Positions 1 through 6,407 are shown, counted from the stretch's first letter. The stretch: 6,527 nt of DNA from Bacteroidales bacterium Bact_16 (GCA_001602885.1 LUZH01000038.1:1-6527), one strand, 5' to 3'. Notes: generated from the sequence alone by a model not told the origin. Made by a program: numbers and translations.

Positions 1-1
1 T

Positions 2-532
2 ATGTCGGACAAGCGGGCAGTCATCTATTGCTCCTCGAGTTCCGACATCGATCCGGCCTACAATCAAGCTGCGCGGCAAATCGTCCGCGCAGCTTGTTTG
101 GCAGGATATGATATCGTCTCGGGAGGCTCCTGGCGGGGTACGATGGGCCACGTCTGCGACGAGGCCCTGGAGCACGGCGTCCGTGTGATCGGCGTGCTCC
201 CGCGGTTCATGAAGGGATTCGAGCATCCGCGCCTGACGGAATGCATCTGGACGGACCGGATGTCGGAGCGCAAGGACCTCATGCGTGAAGGGACCAGTGT
301 CGCCATCGCCCTGCCGGGCGGGATCGGCACGCTGGACGAAGTGGCGGAGACGTATTGTCTTGCCAAGCTCGGCCGCTACGCCGGCCGGGTCATCATTTTC
401 AATCCGGACGGATTTTACGATCCGTTCAAACTCCAGCTCGACCGCTATGTGGAGCGGGGCATGATGGACGCGGCGTCCCGCGCCCTGGTGGCCTTCCCGG
501 AGACGGTCGAAGAATGTGCAAAGCTTCTGTGA
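2..532 (+). CDS. LOG family protein (TIGR00730-type), putative nucleoside 5'-monophosphate phosphoribohydrolase
   Basis: This 176-residue cytosolic protein matches the LOG family, whose characterised members release the free base from cytokinin riboside monophosphates or from other nucleoside monophosphates such as AMP. The family was long misnamed lysine decarboxylase. A Rossmann-like N-terminus (residues 5-11) is followed by a glycine loop around residues 40-49 (SGG..RGTMG), the R90-K91 pair in the SERKDLM segment, and the signature PGGIGTLDE at 105-113 with the conserved Thr110 and Glu113. Length is normal for the family. The ATG lies one base inside the window edge, so upstream signals are not visible; this start fits because the first beta strand begins directly after it. 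The 3' end overlaps the prenyl synthase gene by 19 bp. Family assignment is firm; the substrate is inferred, and bacterial members outside plant associates probably act in nucleotide turnover. Confidence 0.93.
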   Translation: MSDKRAVIYCSSSSDIDPAYNQAARQIVRAACLAGYDIVSGGSWRGTMGHVCDEALEHGVRVIGVLPRFMKGFEHPRLTECIWTDRMSERKDLMREGTSVAIALPGGIGTLDEVAETYCLAKLGRYAGRVIIFNPDGFYDPFKLQLDRYVERGMMDAASRALVAFPETVEECAKLL

Positions 533-1497
533 GCAGACAAGAGATCATCGACTTCCTCGGAGCGGATTGGGACCGTGTCTTGGCCCTGATCCGGGACCAG
601 CTGCATTCTGACGTCGGTCTCCTGGCGGAGACCAACAGCAGGATCCTGTCCAATTCCGGCAAGATGCTCCGGCCGATGATGGCGCTGCTGATCGCCCGGG
701 CGATCGCCGCGCCCAACAACGACGCGGTCTGCTGCGCCGCGGCCTCCGAGCTGCTGCACAACGCCACCCTCATCCACGACGACGTGGCCGACGAGAGCGT
801 GGAGCGGCGCGGCCGTCCCACGCTGAGCGCCCTGCTCGGGCCCGGCCCGGCCGTGCTGGTGGGGGACTACTGGCTCGCCCGCGCCGTGAGCCTGATCGTC
901 GACACCGGACACCGCGATCCCGTGATCCGGGCGTTCGCCAAGACGCTCACGGACCTCGCCGAAGGCGAAATGCTCCAGCTGGAGAAGGCCGCCTCCTGCG
1001 ACACCGTCGAGGAGGACTACCTGCGGATCATCCACTGCAAGACGGCCTCGCTTTTCCGCGCGGCGGCCGAATCGGCGGCGTTGTCCGTCGAGGCCGACCC
1101 GGCCCGGCTGGAGGCGGCCTGCACCTATGGATCCGCCCTGGGCATCGCTTTCCAGATCAAGGACGACATCCTGGACTATGCCGGCTCGGAGACCCTCGGC
1201 AAGCCGGTCGGCGTAGACCTCAGAGAACAGAAAATCACGCTTCCGCTGCTGGAGGCCCTCAAGGGCTCGCCGCAGGAAGCGGACATCCGGGCGCTGGTGC
1301 GGGAGATCCCGTCCCACCCCGAACATTGCGACACGATCCGCCGCTTCGTGGCGGAGCGCGGCGGCGTCGAGAAGGCCGCCCGTCGCCTGTCGGAGTGGGT
1401 GGAGCGCGCCGTGCGCGCCCTGGATGCATTCGAGGACGGACCGGCCAGGGACTTCCTGGCCGAGATCGCCCGCTACAACCAAATCAGACAGGTATGA
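514..1497 (+). CDS. Polyprenyl diphosphate synthase, trans, long chain (IspB/octaprenyl type)
   Basis: This 327-residue enzyme condenses isopentenyl diphosphate units onto an allylic primer, most likely making the side-chain precursor of menaquinone. The isopentenyl-diphosphate contacts K50 and R53 (SGKMLRP) and H82 are present. The first aspartate-rich motif is D89-D90-x-x-D93, followed by R98-R99-G100. K176-T177 and the second aspartate-rich motif D217-D218-x-x-D221 are intact. The residues five and four places before the first motif are small (A84, T85), which in this family leaves the product tunnel open and favours long chains. I chose the ATG at 514 because it gives the usual family length; a GTG at 529 that overlaps the previous stop as GTGA is an alternative. 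The open frame runs upstream to 355, but that part is out-of-frame LOG sequence. The gene ends in an ATGA overlap with holB. Exact chain length is unknown. Confidence 0.94.
   Translation: MCKASVSRQEIIDFLGADWDRVLALIRDQLHSDVGLLAETNSRILSNSGKMLRPMMALLIARAIAAPNNDAVCCAAASELLHNATLIHDDVADESVERRGRPTLSALLGPGPAVLVGDYWLARAVSLIVDTGHRDPVIRAFAKTLTDLAEGEMLQLEKAASCDTVEEDYLRIIHCKTASLFRAAAESAALSVEADPARLEAACTYGSALGIAFQIKDDILDYAGSETLGKPVGVDLREQKITLPLLEALKGSPQEADIRALVREIPSHPEHCDTIRRFVAERGGVEKAARRLSEWVERAVRALDAFEDGPARDFLAEIARYNQIRQV
1494..1497 (+). promoter_or_regulatory. ATGA stop-start overlap coupling prenyl synthase to holB
   Basis: The TGA of the prenyl synthase and the ATG of holB share ATGA. No strong Shine-Dalgarno precedes it (only a weak ACAGG), so holB is probably translated by re-initiation after the upstream gene. 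Confidence 0.7.
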
Positions 1498-2477
1498 CAT
1501 TCGCGCAGATCCAGGGCAACGAAGATGTGAAGCAGGCGCTCACCGGCATGGTGGACGCCGGCCGCATCCCGCACGCCATCCTCTTCCACGAGGACGACGG
1601 CGGCGGAGCGTTCCCGCTTGCGCTGGCCTTCCTGCAATACCTCTTCTGCCGCGAGCGCAGCGGCGGCGACTCCTGTGGCCGCTGCCCGTCCTGCGGCAAG
1701 ATCGGCCGCCTGATCCATCCCGACGTGCATTTCGTCTTCCCGACGGCCGCCGGCGTCCTCTCCGAGCAGTATCTGGAGCCGCTGCGCAAGCTCGTGGCCG
1801 AGCGTCCCGCTTTCCGCGAAGCGGAGCTCACCGAGGCCCTGGGCATCGCCGGCAAGGTCCCGATGATCGCCGTCGCGGAGTCGCGCCGCCTGCTGGAGAA
1901 GCTCTCACTGAGCGCGCTCGAAGGCGGCTGGCGGGCGGTGGTGATCTACCTCCCCGAGCGGATGAACGTCGAGGCGGCGAACCGCCTCCTCAAGATCATC
2001 GAGGAGCCGCCGGCACAGACGCAGTTCCTGCTCATCGCGCACCAGATGGAGCGCGTCCTGCCCACGATCGCTTCGCGCTGCCAGCGCATCCGCGTCCATT
2101 CCGCCGGCGCCGTGGCCGGCCCCGACTGCGCGGACGCCGGCGTGCTGGACGAGCTGATGGACGCCCTGCTGGCCCGCGACCTTTTCGCCGCCCTGGACGT
2201 CGCCGACCGGCTGGCCGGCACGGCTTCGCGCGAGGGCGCCAAGTCCTTCTGCACCTTCGCGGCAGACCGCCTGCGCCAGGTCTTCCTGGCCCAGCAGGGA
2301 ATCGAAGGTGCCGGGGAGATCTCCCCGCAGGCCCGCAGCTGGGCCGGCCGCTGCCGCAAGACATTCCCGCGCCAGGCCCTCGAGGTCCTGGACCGAACAC
2401 AGACCCTCATCGGCCGTAATGTCAACCTGAAGATCCTCTTCACCGACATGACCGACCGCCTGTTTTTACTGATATGA
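1494..2477 (+). CDS. holB: DNA polymerase III subunit delta' (clamp loader)
   Basis: This 327-residue protein is the delta' subunit of the clamp loader, which opens the sliding clamp with the DnaX and delta subunits. The N-terminus (F3..I6.GN..., then GRIPHAILF at 23-31) is typical of the AAA+ clamp loader fold. C52, C61, C64 and C67 form the zinc-binding module found in DnaX and delta' proteins. The segment HPDVHFVFP at 75-83 is characteristic of Bacteroidota members. LLKIIEEPP at 165-173 and the S194-R195-C196 motif, which supplies the arginine finger to the neighbouring subunit, are intact. The nucleotide loop reads HEDDGGGAF at 32-40 without the Walker A lysine, consistent with a subunit that does not hydrolyse ATP. 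The start is the ATGA overlapping the prenyl synthase stop; longer in-frame extensions only cover that gene. It ends in another ATGA overlap with ricT. Confidence 0.93.
   Translation: MTFAQIQGNEDVKQALTGMVDAGRIPHAILFHEDDGGGAFPLALAFLQYLFCRERSGGDSCGRCPSCGKIGRLIHPDVHFVFPTAAGVLSEQYLEPLRKLVAERPAFREAELTEALGIAGKVPMIAVAESRRLLEKLSLSALEGGWRAVVIYLPERMNVEAANRLLKIIEEPPAQTQFLLIAHQMERVLPTIASRCQRIRVHSAGAVAGPDCADAGVLDELMDALLARDLFAALDVADRLAGTASREGAKSFCTFAADRLRQVFLAQQGIEGAGEISPQARSWAGRCRKTFPRQALEVLDRTQTLIGRNVNLKILFTDMTDRLFLLI
2474..2477 (+). promoter_or_regulatory. ATGA stop-start overlap coupling holB to ricT
   Basis: The TGA of holB and the ATG of ricT share ATGA. The bases before it are a T-rich stretch (2462-2467) with no Shine-Dalgarno, so coupled re-initiation is the likely way ricT is translated. 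Confidence 0.7.
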
Positions 2478-3823
2478 CGACAAACGAATCCATCCAATAC
2501 GACTGCTTCCGCGGTTGCGTGGTGACCCACGAGGAGGGCACGGGCGAGACCCGCTGCACCTATCGCGCCGGATGCTGCAAGCTCGGCGACTACAACTGGC
2601 TGAAAGACGCCAACGACGGCACCTTCCGCAACCTCTTCGAGGTGCGCTTCAAGAACACGCGCAAGGGGTTCTACATCAACGACTCCTCGCAGAACGTCCG
2701 CCTCGGCGACCTGGTGGTCGTGGAGGCCACGACCGGGCAGGATCTCGGCATCGTGACGCTGGAGGGCCCGATCGTCGGCCGCCAGATGCGCAGCCGCGGG
2801 ATTGACCCCGCGACGGCCCAGTTCAAGAAGATCTACCGCAAGGCCCGCCAGAGCGACATCGAGAAGTGGCAGGAAGCCATCGCCCGCGAGCAGGACACGA
2901 TGATCAAGGCCCGCCGCATCGCGGCCGAAATGGGCCTGGAGATGAAGATCGGGGACGTGGAGTTCCAGGGAGACGGCTCCAAGGCCATCTTCTACTACAT
3001 CGCCGACGGGCGTGTGGACTTCCGCCAGCTGATCAAGGTGTTTGCCGAAGAGTTCCGCATCCGCATCGAGATGAAGCAGATCGGCGCGCGGCAGGAAGCC
3101 GGCCTCATCGGAGGCCTGGGCATCTGCGGCCGCGAGCTGTGCTGCGCCAACTATATTTCCTCCTTCCAGAGCATCTCCACGGCGGCCGCGCGCTGCCAGG
3201 ACCTGTCGCTCAACCCGCAGAAGCTCGCGGGCCAGTGCGGCAAGCTCAAGTGCTGCCTCAACTACGAGGTGGCGACCTACCTGGACGCCCAGTCGCACAT
3301 CCCCAAGGTCAGCGGCCCGCTCGAGTTCGAGGACGGCCTGGCCTGGCTGCGCAAGACGGACATCCTGCGCGAGGTGATGTATTTCTCCTACGACAAGACC
3401 TCCGACGCCAACCTCTACGCGCTCGACGCCGCGGAGGTGTGGGACATCCTGGAGATGAACCGCAACGGCGAGAAGCCCGAATCGCTGCGCACCGAGCCGG
3501 AGCCCAACATCCCCGAGTTCGTGACGGCGGTGGGCGACGACAGCATCAGCCGTTTCGACGCCCCCCGGCGCAAGCGCTCCCGCGGCGGCAAGAACCGCTC
3601 CAAGGGCCGCGGCGCCAAGGAAGCCGCACCCGCCCAGGCGGCACCGGCCCCGCAGAACGGCAAGGAAGCGCGTCCCGCGCAGAACGGCGAGAAGGCGCAG
3701 GCTTCCGGCGAGAAGAACGGCCGCAGCCGCGGCCGGGGCGGCCGGAACCGGGGCCGCGGCGGCAATGGCAACGGTAACGGCAACGGCGGCCAGAAGCCGC
3801 AGGCCAACAAATCTTCCGAGTAA
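2474..3823 (+). CDS. ricT: RicT/PSP1 (YaaT-type) domain protein with cysteine-rich N-terminus and Arg/Gly-rich tail
   Basis: This 449-residue protein contains the PSP1 domain of Bacillus RicT (YaaT). There it forms an iron-sulfur complex with RicA and RicF that influences RNase Y-dependent mRNA maturation; in Bacteroidota the role is not established. The PSP1 core spans roughly residues 50-275. It includes GGLGICGRELCC (213-224) and CGKLKCCLNYE (255-265), so C218, C223 and C224, the family's cluster ligands, and C255, C260 and C261 are all present. A further cysteine group lies near the N-terminus (C11, C15, C28, C34, C35). Residues 363-449 are low complexity: basic Arg/Gly segments, an Ala/Pro/Gln/Asn linker and four Gly-Asn units, probably disordered and RNA-binding. 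It starts in an ATGA overlap with holB, the same neighbour as in Firmicutes, and one base separates its stop from the lipoprotein gene. The domain call is secure; the function is inferred. Confidence 0.92.
   Translation: MTTNESIQYDCFRGCVVTHEEGTGETRCTYRAGCCKLGDYNWLKDANDGTFRNLFEVRFKNTRKGFYINDSSQNVRLGDLVVVEATTGQDLGIVTLEGPIVGRQMRSRGIDPATAQFKKIYRKARQSDIEKWQEAIAREQDTMIKARRIAAEMGLEMKIGDVEFQGDGSKAIFYYIADGRVDFRQLIKVFAEEFRIRIEMKQIGARQEAGLIGGLGICGRELCCANYISSFQSISTAAARCQDLSLNPQKLAGQCGKLKCCLNYEVATYLDAQSHIPKVSGPLEFEDGLAWLRKTDILREVMYFSYDKTSDANLYALDAAEVWDILEMNRNGEKPESLRTEPEPNIPEFVTAVGDDSISRFDAPRRKRSRGGKNRSKGRGAKEAAPAQAAPAPQNGKEARPAQNGEKAQASGEKNGRSRGRGGRNRGRGGNGNGNGNGGQKPQANKSSE
3652..3698 (+). repeat. Degenerate 27-bp-period direct repeat in ricT
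   Basis: Two 20-base copies beginning GCAGAACGGC start at 3652 and 3679 and differ at only three positions. The period is 27 bp (nine codons), so the frame is kept and the protein shows QNGKEA then QNGEKA. It looks like an in-frame tail expansion. Confidence 0.6.
3761..3784 (+). repeat. Hexanucleotide microsatellite-like repeat encoding (Gly-Asn)4
   Basis: Four tandem GGYAAY hexamers (GGCAAT, GGCAAC, GGTAAC, GGCAAC) are followed by GGCGGC. They encode Gly-Asn four times at residues 430-437 of RicT. Gain or loss of whole units would keep the reading frame, so the length may differ between strains. Confidence 0.85.
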
Positions 3824-3824
3824 A

Positions 3825-4259
3825 ATGCTCGCGCGCCGGCTCAGATGGGCGTTGCTGGCGGCGTTGGTCTGCGGGCTGATGCTGCCGGCCTGTTCCGAGC
3901 CCGACAGCGTCGAACTTTTCGTCCGCCGGGAAGAAGTCAAGGGCGGCGTCTATGTCTTTTCGCTGCCGCTCAAGGACACCACGGCGGCATATGATTTCTG
4001 GTTTTATACCCGCACGGCCGGGCGGCCGGTGGAGAATCTCCGGCTCAACGCCCAGTGGCTGGCCCCTTCGGGCGACGGTTTCTCCGAGGCTGTCTATCTG
4101 CGCTCGGTGTCGCCCCGCGGGACCAGGGAGCTGTACCGGAGCGGGATGGTGCCCGCACAGGCGGGTTTCTGGCAGCTGAGCGTGCGCCCGGTGGGTGCGG
4201 AGGACGAACTCCTCGGGCTCGGCGTCATCTGCAAGAAGAAAGAGCATGGGACACGATAA
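3825..4259 (+). CDS. Small lipoprotein, GldH-like (tentative)
   Basis: This 144-residue protein starts with a lipoprotein signal: R4, R5 and R7, a hydrophobic stretch at residues 8-20, and a lipobox LPAC with the acylated cysteine at C23. The mature part begins C-S-E-P-D-S, a serine plus acidic residues resembling the surface-export signals of Bacteroidota lipoproteins. The remainder looks like a single beta-rich domain with features I associate with GldH: a DT turn then a Y-x-F-W-F-Y-T-R strand (residues 47-59), an NL strand (about 66-68), and a closing ELLGLGV segment near 131-137. GldH supports gliding motility and type IX secretion in Flavobacterium, and its gene commonly follows a PSP1 gene in Bacteroidota, which supports the call. 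Similarity is weak, so another small envelope lipoprotein is possible. The start is the first ATG after the ricT stop (TAA-A-ATG); the 3' end overlaps trmB by 14 bp. Confidence 0.6.
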   Translation: MLARRLRWALLAALVCGLMLPACSEPDSVELFVRREEVKGGVYVFSLPLKDTTAAYDFWFYTRTAGRPVENLRLNAQWLAPSGDGFSEAVYLRSVSPRGTRELYRSGMVPAQAGFWQLSVRPVGAEDELLGLGVICKKKEHGTR

Positions 4260-5076
4260 GCTACGCAAATTCGCGGAGAACGAGACGTTCTCCTGCCTCC
4301 TCCAGCCCTCGGCGCAGGAACTGCTCGCCGACGGCTATTTCAACCTGCGCGACCACGCCGTCAAGGGCCATTGGGCGGAGCGGTTCGGAAACGGCCGCCC
4401 CATCGTCCTGGAGCTGGGCTGCGGCAAGGGCGAATACACGGTCGCGCTTGCGGAGCGCGATCCGGAGCGCAACTACATCGGCGTGGACATCAAGGGCGCG
4501 CGCCTGTGGAAGGGCGCCAAGTACGCCACGGAGCACGCGCTGCCCAACGTGGCGTTCCTGCGCACCCGCGTGGAGTTCATCTCCGCCTTCTTCGCCCCCG
4601 GCGAGGTGTCCGAGGTGTGGCTGACCTTCTCCGACCCGCAGTACCGCAGCGAGAATTCCCGCCTCTGCTCGCCGCTCTTCCTGGAGCGCTACCGCAACTT
4701 CCTGCGCCCCGGCGGCATCGTCCACCTCAAGACGGACTCCCGCTTCCTGCACGAATACGCCCGCGCCGTCTGCGCGGCCAACGGCCTGCAGGTCCTCGCC
4801 TGCACGAACGACTTATATGCCTCGAAGGACAGCATACAGCCGGTGGTCAGGGAGGTGAAGACGTTCTATGAGAACCTGTTCCTGCAGCAGGGCTACCCGA
4901 TCACGTACCTGTCGTTCGTGATCGACCACGACGGGCCGTTCGTGAGCCCGCGCGACCCGGAGGAGTTCGACACAAAAAAATGGCGCGAAGCCGAGGGCCC
5001 GCGCCTGCTTTTCGGTCACGATTCCGCCGAGACCCGCCGCCAGAAACTCCGCGCGGCGAAGGAAGAATCCCTATAG
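4246..5076 (+). CDS. trmB: tRNA (guanine-N7-)-methyltransferase
   Basis: This 276-residue cytosolic enzyme is predicted to transfer a methyl group from S-adenosylmethionine to N7 of guanine 46 in the tRNA variable loop. The N-terminus GHDKLRKFAENETF (2-15) is like the tRNA-contacting arm of Bacteroidota TrmB. The SAM-binding motif is LELGCGKGEY (55-64), with the acidic end of the second strand at D81 in GVDIKGARLWKGA (79-91). The catalytic/substrate region reads FSDPQ (128-132) where the family consensus is FPDPW. LKTD (161-164) and T206, E209 and F212 in the KTFYENLF segment complete the signature. The tail beyond about residue 230 is charged. The start at 4246 overlaps the lipoprotein gene by 14 bp and is preceded by a purine-rich stretch (4231-4244), the best ribosome-binding candidate in the block. 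Its TAG stop lies in a palindrome shared with the convergent gene. Confidence 0.94.
   Translation: MGHDKLRKFAENETFSCLLQPSAQELLADGYFNLRDHAVKGHWAERFGNGRPIVLELGCGKGEYTVALAERDPERNYIGVDIKGARLWKGAKYATEHALPNVAFLRTRVEFISAFFAPGEVSEVWLTFSDPQYRSENSRLCSPLFLERYRNFLRPGGIVHLKTDSRFLHEYARAVCAANGLQVLACTNDLYASKDSIQPVVREVKTFYENLFLQQGYPITYLSFVIDHDGPFVSPRDPEEFDTKKWREAEGPRLLFGHDSAETRRQKLRAAKEESL
5071..5076. other. Convergent gene overlap: palindrome CTATAG carrying both stop codons
   Basis: CTATAG is its own reverse complement. Its last three bases on the plus strand are the TAG stop of trmB; its first three, read on the minus strand, are the TAG stop of the aldo/keto reductase. The two genes therefore overlap by exactly six bases, and no room is left for a terminator between them. 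Confidence 0.95.
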
Positions 5077-6402
5077 CGTCTCCTGCTTCAACGATTCGAT
5101 GTAGGCATCGATCCTGCGCAGCTCGCGCGGGATCCGGATGTTCTGCGGACAGAGCGACTCGCAGCGGCCGCAGGCGATGCAGTGGTCGGCCTGGCGGACC
5201 GTCGGGATGGCCTCGTTGTAGGCCAGCAGATACTTGCGCCGCATCCGGGCGTAGCCTTCCTGCTCCTTGCTGACCACGTAGGTGCCGGCCGTGACGTTGT
5301 CGTTGTAGAACTTGAAGATGCCCGGGATGTTGATGCCGTAGGGACAGGGCATGCAGTACTGGCAGCCCGTGCAGCTGACCAGCGGGTACTTCACCATCTG
5401 GTCGGCGATGCCGATAAGGAATTTCTTGCCCTCATCGTCCAGCGGCTTGAAGTCCAGGAACGTCTCCAGGTTGTCCTGCAGGTGCTCCATGTAGGTCATG
5501 CCCGACAGGGCGCACATCACGCGCGGGAAGCTGCCGACGTAGCGGAACGCCCAGGAGGCGACCGAGCGCTCCGGCTCGCGGGCCTTGAGCTGGTCGGTCA
5601 GCTGCGCGGGGATCTCGGCCAGCGCGCCGCCGCGCAGCGGCTCCATGATCACGATGGGGATCTCCCGCTTGTCCAGCTCCTGATAGAGATAGTCGGCGCG
5701 GGTGTTGCGCCCGCTGGGGTGCTCCCAGTCCATATAGTTCATCTGGATCTGCACGAAGTCCCAGTGGTACTTGTCGTGCAGGGCCATCATGTCGTCGAAG
5801 CCCTGCTGGTGGCCGTGGAAGGAGAAGCCGAGGTGGCGGATGCGCCCCGCCTCGCGCTCCTTGACGAGGAAGTCCACGATGCCGCTGTTCTCGAAGCGGC
5901 GCTTGTAGTCCTCCAGGTCGCTGATGGCGTGCAGCAGGTAGTAGTCGATGTGGTCGGTCTTGAAGATCTCCAGCGAGCGGCGGTACATCCGCACGCAGTC
6001 GTCGAAGCTGCTGGGGCCGAACATCGACAGTTTGGTGGCGAGCAGCCATTCCTCGCGCGGGTGGCGGTTGAGCGCCTCCGCGGTGGCGCGCTCGCTGTCG
6101 CCGCCCAGATAGACGGGGGAGGTGTCGAAGTAGTTGACGCCGTGCGCGAGGGCGAAGTCCACCAGGCGGTTGACTTCCTCCTGGTTGATGTGGTCGCGGC
6201 CGTCCTCGCCCTTGACCGTCGGCCAGCGCATGCAGCCGTAGCCGAGGGTGCCGATGCCCGGGAAATTCTGGAGCATCTCGCCGCGGAGTTCTTTGTTGCC
6301 GGTATCGGCGCCCGTCTCCTTGACGGCGCCGGGGGCGCAGGCGGCCACGCCGAGTGCGGCGGCGCCCAGGCCTGCGGATTTCAAAAATTCTCTTCTGTCC
6401 AT
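5071..6402 (-). CDS. Aldo/keto reductase with Tat/lipoprotein signal and C-terminal 4Fe-4S ferredoxin domain
   Basis: This 443-residue oxidoreductase begins MDRREFLKSAG, a twin-arginine (Tat) signal, with a hydrophobic segment ending in the lipobox VAAC (19-22). It may therefore be exported folded and anchored through C22. The aldo/keto reductase barrel covers about residues 48-320 with the complete catalytic tetrad D93, Y98, K124 and H158. EPLRGGALA (254-262) and the SGM...DNLETF segment (300-315) are usual for the iron-sulfur subfamily and its NADP-binding end. The C-terminus holds two clusters: C344, C347, C350, C353-P and C408, C411, C414, C418-P, each able to bind 4Fe-4S. I chose the ATG at 6402 because it gives the intact Tat signal; upstream in-frame codons overlap the preceding gene, whose stop lies 5 bp away. 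No Shine-Dalgarno is visible. Substrate and electron partner are unknown; the coupled iron-sulfur gene suggests electron transfer. Confidence 0.92.
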   Translation of the reverse strand: MDRREFLKSAGLGAAALGVAACAPGAVKETGADTGNKELRGEMLQNFPGIGTLGYGCMRWPTVKGEDGRDHINQEEVNRLVDFALAHGVNYFDTSPVYLGGDSERATAEALNRHPREEWLLATKLSMFGPSSFDDCVRMYRRSLEIFKTDHIDYYLLHAISDLEDYKRRFENSGIVDFLVKEREAGRIRHLGFSFHGHQQGFDDMMALHDKYHWDFVQIQMNYMDWEHPSGRNTRADYLYQELDKREIPIVIMEPLRGGALAEIPAQLTDQLKAREPERSVASWAFRYVGSFPRVMCALSGMTYMEHLQDNLETFLDFKPLDDEGKKFLIGIADQMVKYPLVSCTGCQYCMPCPYGINIPGIFKFYNDNVTAGTYVVSKEQEGYARMRRKYLLAYNEAIPTVRQADHCIACGRCESLCPQNIRIPRELRRIDAYIESLKQETL

Positions 6403-6407
6403 AGGGC

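Larger units (their letters stand above)
3560..3820 (+). other. Region encoding a disordered Arg/Gly/Asn-rich tail of RicT
   Basis: Codons 363-449 of the ricT gene encode a low-complexity tail: basic RKRSRGG and RSKGRG segments, an Ala/Pro/Gln linker with PxxQNG units, GRSRGRGGRNRGRGG, Gly-Asn units and a hydrophilic end. There are no hydrophobic core residues, so it should be disordered. RG/RGG content of this kind is associated with RNA binding in other proteins; that role here is an inference. Confidence 0.8.

Noticed and set aside
355..513. N-terminal extension of the polyprenyl synthase
   Set aside because: It is out-of-frame LOG coding sequence (Arg/Pro/Gly-rich) and would make the enzyme about 53 residues too long.
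2..532. Lysine decarboxylase, an old label for this family
   Set aside because: The PGGxGTxxE motif belongs to LOG phosphoribohydrolases; no PLP-dependent decarboxylase features are present.
1326..1493. N-terminal extension of delta'
   Set aside because: It covers prenyl synthase coding sequence, and the family N-terminus begins right at the ATG at 1494.
445..1500. A 351-codon minus-strand open frame opposite the prenyl synthase
   Set aside because: It mirrors a gene with both aspartate-rich motifs intact, and no protein family is recognisable in it.
2474..3823. Sporulation function suggested by the old name stage 0 sporulation protein YaaT
   Set aside because: PSP1 proteins occur widely in non-sporulating bacteria, and no sporulation gene is present in the window.
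1946..3940. A 664-codon open frame on the minus strand opposite holB and ricT
   Set aside because: It lies opposite two well-supported genes, its product is low-complexity Ala/Leu/Val/Gly/Arg sequence without motifs, and long antisense frames are expected in G+C-rich coding DNA.
5035..5058. Hairpin CGCCGC/GCGGCG as terminator for trmB
   Set aside because: It has a six-base stem with a 12-base loop and no following T run, and it lies inside trmB; such stems are common by chance at this G+C content.
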